Assembly: GCA_019416865.1 (NCBI GenBank)
Contig: DXWL01000024.1
Coordinates: 1-28,598, forward strand
Direction: 5' to 3'
Source of the DNA: Fusobacterium sp.
GTDB taxonomy: Bacteria; Fusobacteriota; Fusobacteriia; Fusobacteriales; Fusobacteriaceae
Length of the DNA: 28,598 nt
Position numbers and translations under genes: made by a program. The notes under the pieces are model-generated. The model was given only the letters and a program-made list of their open reading frames with translations, had not been told where the DNA came from and did not search any database. Each line of letters opens with the position of its first letter. Position 1 is the stretch's first letter. Shown here one piece after another: positions 14,665 to 22,626 of the stretch.

Positions 14665-17600
14665 ATGAATAATTTTGTCAACACAGAAAAATCATTAAAA
14701 AGATGGCTAAAAAACAGAGTAACAGTAACAACAGCAACAGTTGTTGGGTTTTTAATTATGGGAACAGCAGTTTTTGCAATGGATGTAAATGGTAAAACTG
14801 TTGAATTAAAAGATAATAGTTTTGAGATTACACAAGAGTATATTGTTGGAAAGCAGAATGTAAATGGTAAAACAGCAGGAGCTATAGTTACTGGAAAAGA
14901 CGCAGGTGAGAAATTAATAATTTCAACAGCATTAGAGAATAAGATAGAAAATACGGAAGGTTGGTTACTGTCAGTTCAAAGCGGAGAAAATGAAATTACA
15001 ACAGAAATAGGTAAAGATGCTGTTTTAAGTGGAAAAAATGTTAACAGAACAACTTTAAATTTATGGGGAAAAACAACAACAGTTAATAATGGAATAATAG
15101 AAAAGGCTGAAAAAGGTTGGGCAGCAATAACAATATCAGGAGCAAAAGCTGAAGGAGCAAAAGCAACTTTTACAAACAATGGAACTGTAAAAGGTGATAT
15201 CAATGTAGAAGATAATATTATCCTTACTAATACAGGAGTAATAGAAGGAAAAATATATGCTGATAAAGAGGATGGAGATAAAGCTATAACTTTAAGTGGC
15301 ACAAATGCGAAAGTAGGAGCTGTTGAATTAAAAGGAACAGGAAATACTTTAGAAATAAAAGACGGAGTTAATGATACAATAGATAATGTTACTGGTATAG
15401 ATAAAATAAAAGTAACAGACAGTACTGTAACTTTCTCTGATGGAGGAATAGAAAAAGTAATAACATCTTCAGATAGACATTTATTAGATATAACAAATTC
15501 AAATGTAACGAATAAAATGTATTTAACATCTAATGTTACTGATTCTGCAACTACAGTAGGAACAAGTAATCTTATCAATAACTATGGAAAAACAGCAGGA
15601 ACTTATACATTGGTAAATGATGGAAAATTAACTTCTAACAATGCTGCAAGTGGAATTTACACTAATGCTAATGCAGAAAAAGCAGCAATGGATGTAGTAA
15701 ATAACGGAGAAGTAAATATAGAATCAAATGGATGGGCGACAGGATTAAATGGTAAATTTGATAAAGAAATAAAAGGTGCAGAAATTTCAATAACTAATAA
15801 TGGAAATATCACTGTTACAAATGGTGCAGGAATGGATATTACAAATGCAGGAGATGAAAGCAACAAAGGTACTTTAATAAACAGTGAAGATGGAGTAATT
15901 ACAACATCAGGATTCGGTGTTGGTATGTTGGCAGATGGAAAAGGAATGTCAGCAGTTAATAATGGTGCAATTGTTATTAATGAAGCAACAAAACACAATG
16001 ATGGAAGATTATCTTACGGAATGCAGTCTAAAAATGGTGCTTCTGTAACAAATAACGGAACTATTATTCTTGAATATGCTGATAAAGATAATGTAAAAGC
16101 TATGGGAATAGGTGTTGATGCTGAAGCTGACGGAGCAACAGGAATAAATAATGGTAAAATAAAATTATCAGATGTTACAGATATTGAAAATGTTAAAGAA
16201 GATGATTTAATAAAACAATTACTTGGAGAAAAAATAGAACACAAAGGAATGATTGTTAATAAACTTGGAGTAAATATATTTGCTGATGCCAATGTTGGAA
16301 ATGAAAATGATATTACAGGTTCAGAGGTTACTGCTGGAGAAATAGGAAAAGATGGTGTAGCAGATAAAGTTACAGTTGGAACAGCAGGAGCTACATTAAA
16401 AGGAGATGACCAATCACTTCAAGCAGATTCGTTTAATGTTTCGGGAGAAGTAACAATTACTAAAGATGGTTCAGATGAAGGTGTAGTAATAGAAGATACT
16501 ACTACTAACCTTGATGTTAATGGTAAATTTATCATAACTGATAATGCTGTATTATCATTTGTTGGTGGAACAGTAAATGGTGAAAAAGAAGCTGAAACAG
16601 TAGTTTTAGGAAATAGTTCTACTCTTTCTCTTGACGGAACAGCATTTAATGGAAATATTGGTGGAGGAGCTGGAACAGTAGAAGTTTCTAATGCTCAAAT
16701 AATAGGAAACTTAGATGTTAATAGCTTAAATGTATCTAGTGGAACAGAAAAAGAATTAAATGTTACATATATTGATGGAGAGATAGGTGCAAAAACTATT
16801 ACAGTAGGAGAAACTGTAAGCACATTTGCTGATACAAATACACCTAATCTTCCAAATGATGTTAAAGATATATTAAACTTATCTTCAACTTCTAAATTTA
16901 CATCAGCAGGAACTTTAACAATAAATGACACAGGAAAAGTTGTTTTAGGAATTGGAGCAGGAACAGATGAATATGGAATATATAATGAAAATGCTCTTGC
17001 TAACTCTGAAGTTAAAGTTTCAGTAGACGGAAAAGGAGAATTACAATTATCAACTGACAATATTTCTGGAGAAACAGCAGTGGTTTCTTTAGGAACATCA
17101 ACAGTAGGAGCAGATATAGTTCTTACAACAGATTCAGATATATACAAAACAATGCCTACACATTCAGTTGGAAATAATATTTTTGTAACATTAGAATATG
17201 ATAAAGAATTATATAAAGAAAATGCTGTTTTAAATGAAATAAATAATGCAGCTGCTGTATTAAACGGAGGAACATTCTCTCAAAAGAAAGCTGAAAGAAA
17301 AGTTCAGTTAGATAAAATCTATTCATCTAACATCTACTCTGAAACTGTAAGAGCAGCTTATGACAATGTTAAAATGAATGAAGAAGCTGTTGAATCTCTT
17401 GCTGGAAAATCTCAAGTAGGAAAATGGACAGCTGAAGGTAAAGCACTTTACTCTAAAAATGAATACGACAGAAAAGGAATTGTAGGAGATTATTCTTCTG
17501 AAGTAGAATCAACAGGACTAATAGCAGCATTTGGTTATGGTGTAAATGAAACTACAACAGCAGGGGTAGCTTTCTCTGGTGTAAAACAAGATGTTGATAC

Positions 17601-18231
17601 AGAGGGAGGAAGTGCTGATGCAGACCTATTCTACTTAGGAGTATATGGAAATAAAGTTGTTGGAAACTATGATTTCACAGCAGGATTAGGATATCAATTT
17701 GGAGAATATGATGCTGATAACAATATCTTAGGAACAACAGGAGATAAATACGATACTCAAGCATTAAGCGGATATGTACAAGGAAGATATACAGCAGATC
17801 TTGGAGATGGACTTTCTGTACAACCTAAAGTTAAATTAGGATATACTTATATAGACCAAGATAATGCAAAAGATTCTTATTTTGGAGTATCAGATGCAGA
17901 AATCTCTACATTCGACGCAGAAGTAGGATTTGATGTAGTAAAATCAGTTCAATTAGAAAAATCTCAAGCAGATGTAAGATTTGGACTATCTTATATTAAA
18001 ACAATGGGAGATACAGATAAAGAATTTACAGGAAGATTCTACGGAGCAACAGTAAGTGAAGGATTTGATGTATTAGGAGCAGAACTAGCAGAAAATACAG
18101 TTAAATTCAACTTAGGTGCAGAAGTATCAAATGAAAATGGATTCTTCTACAATGGAGGATTTACATATGAATTTGGAAGCAACGATACAAAAGCATATGG
18201 AGTTAATGTTGGTGTAGGATATAAATTCTAA
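14665..18231 (+). CDS. Type Va autotransporter with beta-helix-like passenger
   Basis: A 1188-residue outer-membrane protein. The N-terminus has a Fusobacterium-type extended signal region: a charged segment SLKRWLKNRVTVTT, then a hydrophobic core ending GTAVFA, with probable cleavage after Ala38. The passenger (about 39-900) is rich in Gly, Asn, Thr and Val with recurrent NNGxI/TNNGT units, as expected of a right-handed beta-helix; I see no cysteine. The C-terminal 270 residues, starting near Trp921 (GKWTAEGKALYS), form the autotransporter beta-barrel of alternating strands and end with the YKF aromatic signature used for barrel assembly. No protease motif is recognisable, so adhesion or aggregation is more likely than proteolysis (inference). 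AAGGGGGAGGA precedes the ATG. It has its own promoter region and terminator. Confidence 0.92.
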   Translation: MNNFVNTEKSLKRWLKNRVTVTTATVVGFLIMGTAVFAMDVNGKTVELKDNSFEITQEYIVGKQNVNGKTAGAIVTGKDAGEKLIISTALENKIENTEGWLLSVQSGENEITTEIGKDAVLSGKNVNRTTLNLWGKTTTVNNGIIEKAEKGWAAITISGAKAEGAKATFTNNGTVKGDINVEDNIILTNTGVIEGKIYADKEDGDKAITLSGTNAKVGAVELKGTGNTLEIKDGVNDTIDNVTGIDKIKVTDSTVTFSDGGIEKVITSSDRHLLDITNSNVTNKMYLTSNVTDSATTVGTSNLINNYGKTAGTYTLVNDGKLTSNNAASGIYTNANAEKAAMDVVNNGEVNIESNGWATGLNGKFDKEIKGAEISITNNGNITVTNGAGMDITNAGDESNKGTLINSEDGVITTSGFGVGMLADGKGMSAVNNGAIVINEATKHNDGRLSYGMQSKNGASVTNNGTIILEYADKDNVKAMGIGVDAEADGATGINNGKIKLSDVTDIENVKEDDLIKQLLGEKIEHKGMIVNKLGVNIFADANVGNENDITGSEVTAGEIGKDGVADKVTVGTAGATLKGDDQSLQADSFNVSGEVTITKDGSDEGVVIEDTTTNLDVNGKFIITDNAVLSFVGGTVNGEKEAETVVLGNSSTLSLDGTAFNGNIGGGAGTVEVSNAQIIGNLDVNSLNVSSGTEKELNVTYIDGEIGAKTITVGETVSTFADTNTPNLPNDVKDILNLSSTSKFTSAGTLTINDTGKVVLGIGAGTDEYGIYNENALANSEVKVSVDGKGELQLSTDNISGETAVVSLGTSTVGADIVLTTDSDIYKTMPTHSVGNNIFVTLEYDKELYKENAVLNEINNAAAVLNGGTFSQKKAERKVQLDKIYSSNIYSETVRAAYDNVKMNEEAVESLAGKSQVGKWTAEGKALYSKNEYDRKGIVGDYSSEVESTGLIAAFGYGVNETTTAGVAFSGVKQDVDTEGGSADADLFYLGVYGNKVVGNYDFTAGLGYQFGEYDADNNILGTTGDKYDTQALSGYVQGRYTADLGDGLSVQPKVKLGYTYIDQDNAKDSYFGVSDAEISTFDAEVGFDVVKSVQLEKSQADVRFGLSYIKTMGDTDKEFTGRFYGATVSEGFDVLGAELAENTVKFNLGAEVSNENGFFYNGGFTYEFGSNDTKAYGVNVGVGYKF

Positions 18232-18269
18232 CAGCTGATTATTTTATAATAAATTTTCTCAATGAATAG

Positions 18270-18297
18270 AGCCTGATGTGAAAGTCAGGCTTTATTT
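18270..18297 (+). terminator. Rho-independent terminator after the autotransporter
   Basis: AGCCTGA (18270-18276), 8-base loop TGTGAAAG, TCAGGCT (18285-18291), then TTATTTG. The stem is the most GC-rich hairpin in this part of the window; the T tail is short and broken. Confidence 0.75.
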
Positions 18298-18319
18298 GTA
18301 TATGAAAGAAAGGTTGATG

Positions 18320-18421
18320 ATGATAAAATTTAAAAAGAAAAATGTATTTTTAATAAGTGTTTTAGGATTTTTAATATCTTTGGCAGGAATGATATATTTG
18401 GTATTTTTGACTTTAAATTAA
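18320..18421 (+). CDS. Possible small membrane protein, 33 residues
   Basis: A short frame between the autotransporter terminator and the HU genes. AGAAAGG (18307-18313) lies six bases before the ATG at 18320; an in-frame ATG at 18302 would add six residues and lack a ribosome site. The peptide has a basic N-terminus (MIKFKKKN) followed by one continuous hydrophobic stretch of about 22 residues ending LVFLTLN, a classic single-span small membrane protein with the N-terminus inside by the positive-inside rule. I do not recognise a family. The stop is 23 bases before the first HU gene, whose own Shine-Dalgarno is weak, so the small frame could couple to it. Chance occurrence is possible in AT-rich DNA. 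Confidence 0.4.
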   Translation: MIKFKKKNVFLISVLGFLISLAGMIYLVFLTLN

Positions 18422-18444
18422 TAGGATAATGAGAATGATAGACT

Positions 18445-18762
18445 ATGAGAACAAGAAAAGATTTTGTAGAATTTTATTCAAAATATAATAAAATAGATTT
18501 AGAAGAGGCAGAAAAAAGGATAGATTTTTTTATTGAGGCTATGAAAAAAGCACTTTCTGAAAACGAAGAAGTGATATTCAGAAAATTTGGAAGTTTTGAA
18601 GTAAGGAGAACTACAAAAAGAAATATTGTAGATCCCAAAGACAGCAGTAATATTATTTATGCAGAACCTAGAGGGTATGTAAAATTCAAAGTAAGCAGAA
18701 GTTTTGAAGAAGAACTTTGTCTTGGAAAACAATCAAAAAAGCAGAAATGGAGAAAATTATGA
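18445..18762 (+). CDS. HU/IHF-family DNA-binding protein, divergent (first of a tandem pair)
   Basis: 105 residues with the HU fold: N-terminal helices (DFVEFYSKYNKIDLEEAE, then a second helix to KALSENEEV), the FRKFGSFEVRRTTKR strand segment that replaces the usual GFGTFEVRERAAR, and the arm NIVDPKDSSNIIYAEP, which keeps the Pro that intercalates in DNA at the place of the canonical RNPxTG. YVKFKVSRSFEEEL replaces the usual PAFKPGKALK. A very basic tail (GKQSKKQKWRKL) extends beyond normal HU length of about 90. The first possible in-frame start after the upstream TAG (18439-18441) is this ATG, but the ribosome site is poor. Its stop overlaps the next gene (ATGA at 18759-18762). Confidence 0.85.
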   Translation: MRTRKDFVEFYSKYNKIDLEEAEKRIDFFIEAMKKALSENEEVIFRKFGSFEVRRTTKRNIVDPKDSSNIIYAEPRGYVKFKVSRSFEEELCLGKQSKKQKWRKL

Positions 18763-19049
18763 TAAAAGGAGAATTTGTAGATTTATATTCAAAAGTAAAT
18801 GGAATAGAAAATGTTAAAGAAGCTCTGAAAAATGTAAATGAATTTTTAGATACCATGAAGGAAATTTTTAAAAAAGATTCTGAAATTCTTCTTTGGAAAT
18901 TTGGTAAATTTCAAGTAAAAGAAACAGCTACAAGAAAAATTGTAGATCCAAGAGGAAATGGAAATATTATAGAATCAAAACCCAGAAAGTATATAAAATT
19001 CACAGCAAGTAAATCTCTTGAAAAAATTCTTTATGATAAAAACAAATAA
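18759..19049 (+). CDS. HU/IHF-family DNA-binding protein, divergent (second of a tandem pair)
   Basis: 96 residues from the ATG at 18759, chosen because it forms the ATGA overlap with the preceding stop and has GGAG six bases upstream; in-frame ATGs at 18717 and 18747 would run deeper into the first gene. The HU fold is clear: two N-terminal helices (EFVDLYSKVNGIENVKEA and the following one), LLWKFGKFQVKETATRK, arm IVDPRGNGNIIESKP and KYIKFTASKSLEKIL. It is a paralogue of the gene before it (shared EFVxxYSK-like start, KFGxFxV, IVDP and NII), implying a local duplication and a possible heterodimer, as in IHF or HU-alpha/beta (inference). A bidirectional terminator follows. Confidence 0.87.
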   Translation: MIKGEFVDLYSKVNGIENVKEALKNVNEFLDTMKEIFKKDSEILLWKFGKFQVKETATRKIVDPRGNGNIIESKPRKYIKFTASKSLEKILYDKNK

Positions 19050-19062
19050 AAATATGTGGTAT

Positions 19063-19108
19063 AAAAAAAAGACATGCTCTGTTAAGTAAAACAAGCTGTC
19101 TTTTTTTT
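19063..19108. terminator. Bidirectional terminator between the HU pair and rpmB
   Basis: A run of eight A, GACA-T-GCT (19071-19078), a 13-base loop, AGCTGTC (19094-19100) and a run of eight T. The stem is seven pairs with one bulged T. The A run and T run make it functional for both convergent transcripts. Confidence 0.85.
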
Positions 19109-19132
19109 AATACATATAAGTTTGTCTGCTTA

Positions 19133-19390
19133 CTATTTGCTTAAAGCTTTAGTAATTCTTGGACTTAAAGTATTAGCATTTGCTTTTAAAATTTGCATTA
19201 ATTCAGTTTCAGAAGCACCTTTGATAGATTTTAAAACTTTAGTACAAACTTTAATTTTTAAAGGTTGTCCGTTGATAACAACAGTAACTGGTTGTAAATT
19301 TGGTTTCCAAACTCTTCCTGTTAATCTGTGAGAGTGAGATATTTGGTTACCGAAAGTAATTCCTTTTCCAGAAATTTCACATCTTTGCAT
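19133..19390 (-). CDS. rpmB: 50S ribosomal protein L28
   Basis: 85-residue L28, the only convincing minus-strand gene in the window. It starts MQRCEISGKG at 19390, with GGGAGGTG about 7-14 bases upstream on the minus strand; an upstream in-frame ATG at 19453 is discarded because it falls in the promoter -35. Hallmarks are CEISGKGITFGNQISHSHRLTGR, then RVWKPNLQPVTV and the basic C-terminal half with VCTKVLKSIKG. Only one Cys (plus one in KVCTK) is left of the zinc-type pattern, as in C-minus or mixed L28 forms. L28 binds the large subunit near the exit region of 23S rRNA. It is monocistronic, convergent to the HU genes and divergent from mutS2. Confidence 0.95.
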   Translation of the reverse strand: MQRCEISGKGITFGNQISHSHRLTGRVWKPNLQPVTVVINGQPLKIKVCTKVLKSIKGASETELMQILKANANTLSPRITKALSK

Positions 19391-19424
19391 TTCTTGCACC
19401 TCCCCTAAATAATTATCGCAAATT

Positions 19425-19453
19425 ATTATATCATTATATAGGAAATATATCAA
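19425..19453 (-). promoter_or_regulatory. Promoter of rpmB
   Basis: On the minus strand: -35 TTGATA (plus-strand 19448-19453), exactly 17 bases, -10 TATAAT (plus-strand 19425-19430). Transcription would start near 19417, giving a leader of about 27 bases with a strong Shine-Dalgarno. Confidence 0.85.
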
Positions 19454-19558
19454 GGGATTTTTTTATTTAAACACAAATAAAAGGTAAAAAAATTAAAAAG
19501 TCTAAAATAAGGTGCAAATTCGGGGATAAAGTATTACTAATCTTTGGCAATATTATGA

Positions 19559-19564
19559 TATAAT
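19559..19564 (+). promoter_or_regulatory. -10 element for the mutS2-holB operon
   Basis: TATAAT at 19559-19564, upstream of the TTG start. The -35 is weak; TTACTA at 19534-19539 gives a 19-base spacer. Because transcription would begin near 19571, an ATG at 19568 cannot be the start of mutS2. Confidence 0.5.
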
Positions 19565-19600
19565 ATAATGAAGAGAAATTTTTTAAAAAAGGTGATAAGA

Positions 19601-21940
19601 TTGAACACTCATAGTCATAATATACTTGAATTTAATAAGCTGAAAGACAGCTTAAATGAATATATGGTTATTGAAAAAAACAGAGAGAGAGTGGAAGAGC
19701 TTGGAATTTATAAGGATATAAACTCTCTTAGAAAAGAGTTTGAGATTGTAAGAGATTTTATAGATTTTTCAAAATATGATGGTGGTATTGAAACTGCTGG
19801 AATGAAAGATATTTTGGAAACTTTAAAAAAATGCGATCTTATGGGAATGTATTTTGAAGCAGAAGAGCTTTATGATATAAATCAAAATCTAAGACTTTTC
19901 AGACTTTTTAAAAACAGACTGGAAGATTTGGAAAAATATAAGGAGTTAAAAGGAAAGTTTACAGCTGTTCCTGTTTTAAAATTTATTGAAGATATAATCA
20001 ATAAAACAATAGATAATGAGAAAAAAATACAAGATGATGCATCGCTTGATTTAAGAGATATAAGAGCACAGAAGAAACTTCTGTCTGCTAATATAAAAAG
20101 AAAATTTGATGATATGTTTTCAAATGAAACTTATACAAAGGCTATTCAAGAAAAAATAGTAACTATAAGGGACGGAAGAAGTGTTATTCCTGTCAAAGCA
20201 GATTTTAAAGGCTTGATTAAAGGGATAGAACACGACAGATCATCAAGTGGACAAACTGTATTTATTGAGCCTCTTTCAATAGTTTCTCTTAATAATAAAA
20301 TGAGAGAATTGGAAGCAAGAGAAAGAGAAGAGATAAGAAAAATTCTTTTAAGAATAACAGACCAAATAAGAATGAATGTGGAAGATGTAAGAAAAATAGG
20401 GGAAGCTGTATTGGAACTTGATTTTTTAAATGGAAAATCAAGATATGCTATAGAGCATGATTGCTCAATCCCAGAGATAAATGCCAGAGAACAGCTTTCA
20501 ATAGTTGAAGGAAGACACCCTTTCATTGATAAGGATAAGGTTGTTCCTCTTACATTTGAAATAGGAAGAAAATACAATACTCTGCTTATAACTGGACCTA
20601 ATACAGGGGGAAAAACAGTAGCACTTAAAACAGCAGGGCTTCTTACTTTAATGGCTCTTGCAGGAATACCTATTACAGCCAAAGAAAATTCAAGTGTGGG
20701 ATTTTTCTCAGGAGTGTATGCAGATATAGGGGACGAGCAAAGTATAGAGCAGTCTTTATCATCTTTTTCTGCTCATCTAAAAAATGTACAGGAGATACTT
20801 TCAAGTGTCAGCAAAAACTCTCTTGTTCTTCTTGATGAGCTTGGTTCAGGTACAGACCCAGTTGAAGGTTCTGCCTTTGCTATGGCTGTTATAGATTATT
20901 TGAAAGAGAGAAAAGTAAAATCTATGATAACAACTCACTACAGTGAGGTAAAAGCATATGGATACAATGAAGAGGAGATTGAAACAGCTTCAATGGAATT
21001 TAATGCTGATACTCTTTCTCCAACATACAGACTTCTTATAGGAATTCCTGGAGAAAGTAATGCTCTTACAATAGCTAAAAGACTTGGAGTGAGCGATGAG
21101 GTAATTGAAAGAGCCAAAACATATATAAGTGATGAAAATAAAAAAGTGGAAAAAATGATTTCCAACATAAAAGATAAAGCTGACGAACTGGAAGCTATGC
21201 AGGTGGAAGTAAATAGACTTAAAGAAAAAGTAAAAAGAGATAAAGATGAATACGAAGAAAAATTAAGACAGCTTGAGATAGAAAAAAATAATATTTTAAA
21301 AGAGGCTTATGAAAAAGCTGACGCTATGATGAAGGATATGCAAAATAAAGCTGCTGCTCTTGTTAAAAAACTTCAATCTGAAGAGAGCAAAAAAGATGAT
21401 ATGAAGAGCGTTCAAAAGAGTCTTAATATGCTTAGAAGCGGTTTAGAGCAAGAGAAAAAAGCAAATGTTGAGCAAAAACCAAAAGCAGCAAGAAAGATTA
21501 ATATTAAAGAGGGAGAAAAAGTTCTTGTATCAAGTCTTAAGCAGTATGCAGTTGTACTAAAGATTAATCCTTCAAAAGAAACAGCCTTTATTCAGGCAGG
21601 AATTTTAAAATTGGAAGTTCCTCTTGATGATATTAAAAAAGTTACAGAAAAAAAAGAAAAAGTATTTACTCCAGCTTCAAGTTCAAAAAGAACAAATGTT
21701 ACTTCAAAAATAGACTTGAGAGGAAAAATGGTAGAGGAAGCTATTTATGAGCTGGAAGCATATTTTGACAGAGCTATGATGAATGGATATAAAGAGGTTC
21801 AAGTTGTACATGGAAATGGTACAGGGGCTTTGAGAAAAGGAATAGTAGAATATCTTAAAACTTGCAGATATGTAAAAGAATTTAGATTTGGAGGACAAGG
21901 AGAAGGTGGTGTAGGATGTTCGGTAGTAACTCTGAAATAA
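19601..21940 (+). CDS. mutS2: Endonuclease MutS2 (MutS-type ATPase with Smr domain)
   Basis: 779 residues from a TTG at 19601, preceded six bases upstream by AAAGGTG. An ATG at 19568 exists but overlaps the promoter and lacks a ribosome site. Domains in order: MutS core/lever helices (to about 310), the ATPase with Walker A GPNTGGKT (332-339), and Walker B LVLLDELGSGTDP (408-420, Asp412-Glu413) followed by the conserved TTHYSEVK. A long Lys/Glu-rich coiled coil (about 505-610), a KOW-like segment and the C-terminal Smr nuclease domain (705-779, DLRGKMVEEA and HGNGTGALR) complete it. MutS2 lacks the mismatch-recognition domain of MutS; reported roles include suppressing recombination and rescuing collided ribosomes. 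It leads the long operon and overlaps ispD by 25 bases. Confidence 0.95.
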   Translation: MNTHSHNILEFNKLKDSLNEYMVIEKNRERVEELGIYKDINSLRKEFEIVRDFIDFSKYDGGIETAGMKDILETLKKCDLMGMYFEAEELYDINQNLRLFRLFKNRLEDLEKYKELKGKFTAVPVLKFIEDIINKTIDNEKKIQDDASLDLRDIRAQKKLLSANIKRKFDDMFSNETYTKAIQEKIVTIRDGRSVIPVKADFKGLIKGIEHDRSSSGQTVFIEPLSIVSLNNKMRELEAREREEIRKILLRITDQIRMNVEDVRKIGEAVLELDFLNGKSRYAIEHDCSIPEINAREQLSIVEGRHPFIDKDKVVPLTFEIGRKYNTLLITGPNTGGKTVALKTAGLLTLMALAGIPITAKENSSVGFFSGVYADIGDEQSIEQSLSSFSAHLKNVQEILSSVSKNSLVLLDELGSGTDPVEGSAFAMAVIDYLKERKVKSMITTHYSEVKAYGYNEEEIETASMEFNADTLSPTYRLLIGIPGESNALTIAKRLGVSDEVIERAKTYISDENKKVEKMISNIKDKADELEAMQVEVNRLKEKVKRDKDEYEEKLRQLEIEKNNILKEAYEKADAMMKDMQNKAAALVKKLQSEESKKDDMKSVQKSLNMLRSGLEQEKKANVEQKPKAARKINIKEGEKVLVSSLKQYAVVLKINPSKETAFIQAGILKLEVPLDDIKKVTEKKEKVFTPASSSKRTNVTSKIDLRGKMVEEAIYELEAYFDRAMMNGYKEVQVVHGNGTGALRKGIVEYLKTCRYVKEFRFGGQGEGGVGCSVVTLK

Positions 21941-22626
21941 GATATACCCTTATTGTTGCAGCAGGGGGAAGCGGAAAGCGTATGGGGCTTAATTACCCAA
22001 AGCAATTTATATCTTATAAGGGAAAACCGATTTTTATCCATGCTCTTGAAAAGGGGCAGTATTCTGATTTGGTAACAGACATAATAGTAACAACTCCTAA
22101 AGAATATATACCAGAAGTTGTATATCTGTGTGATAAATTTGGAATAACAAAAGTAAGAAATAAAGTAATAGCAGGAGGAGCTGAAAGACAGGATTCTGTC
22201 TATAATGCTCTTAAGCTGTGTGATAAAAATTCTATAATAGCAGTTCATGACGGAGCAAGACCTTTTATTAAAAAAAGTTTTCTTGAAGAAAGTTTTAAGG
22301 AGCTTATAAATAATCCTCAAATAGATGGGCTGGTAACAGGTGTATTTGTAAAAGATACAATAAAGGTTGTGGATAAAGATGGAATCATAACCTCTACGCC
22401 TGAAAGAGCAAAACTTGTAGCAGCACAAACTCCTCAAATATTTAGAGGGGAGATTTTAATAAATTCCTATGAGAAAGCTTATGAAGAGGGATTTTTAGGA
22501 ACAGATGATTCATCTCTTGTAGAGAGATACGGAGGAAAAGTAAAAATTTTTCCGGGAGATTACGGAAATATAAAAATAACAACAAAAGAAGATTTAAATT
22601 TTCTTGAGCAGGAGGATACACTCTAA
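21916..22626 (+). CDS. ispD: 2-C-methyl-D-erythritol 4-phosphate cytidylyltransferase
   Basis: 236-residue nucleotidyltransferase of the MEP isoprenoid pathway that makes CDP-ME from MEP and CTP; isoprenoids feed undecaprenyl phosphate for the cell wall. N-terminal CTP-binding loop AAGGSGKRMG (15-24) with YPKQF (28-32), then HDGARPF, AAQTPQIFR and TDDSSLVERYGG, which are all IspD signatures. The start overlaps the end of mutS2 by 25 bases; AAGGTGG about 7 bases before the ATG supports it. Its TAA shares one base with the ATG of the next gene (TAATG), so translation is probably coupled. Confidence 0.94.
   Translation: MFGSNSEIRYTLIVAAGGSGKRMGLNYPKQFISYKGKPIFIHALEKGQYSDLVTDIIVTTPKEYIPEVVYLCDKFGITKVRNKVIAGGAERQDSVYNALKLCDKNSIIAVHDGARPFIKKSFLEESFKELINNPQIDGLVTGVFVKDTIKVVDKDGIITSTPERAKLVAAQTPQIFRGEILINSYEKAYEEGFLGTDDSSLVERYGGKVKIFPGDYGNIKITTKEDLNFLEQEDTL

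Noticed and set aside
14976..15578. A 200-codon open frame on the minus strand inside the autotransporter gene
   Set aside because: It is the antisense of the repetitive, Thr/Val-rich passenger; its Ser/Pro/Phe/Ile-rich product is typical of antisense translation, and it lacks a ribosome site and promoter.
19122..19331. A 69-codon plus-strand frame opposite rpmB
   Set aside because: It is the antisense of L28, which has a perfect promoter, a strong ribosome site and family signatures.
20146..20682. A 178-codon minus-strand frame inside mutS2
   Set aside because: It overlaps the well-conserved MutS2 core and ATPase region completely and shows no independent family signature.
21799..22437. 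A 212-codon minus-strand frame across the mutS2/ispD junction
   Set aside because: The product is Cys/Phe/Tyr-rich and low-complexity, and both plus-strand genes there are certain.
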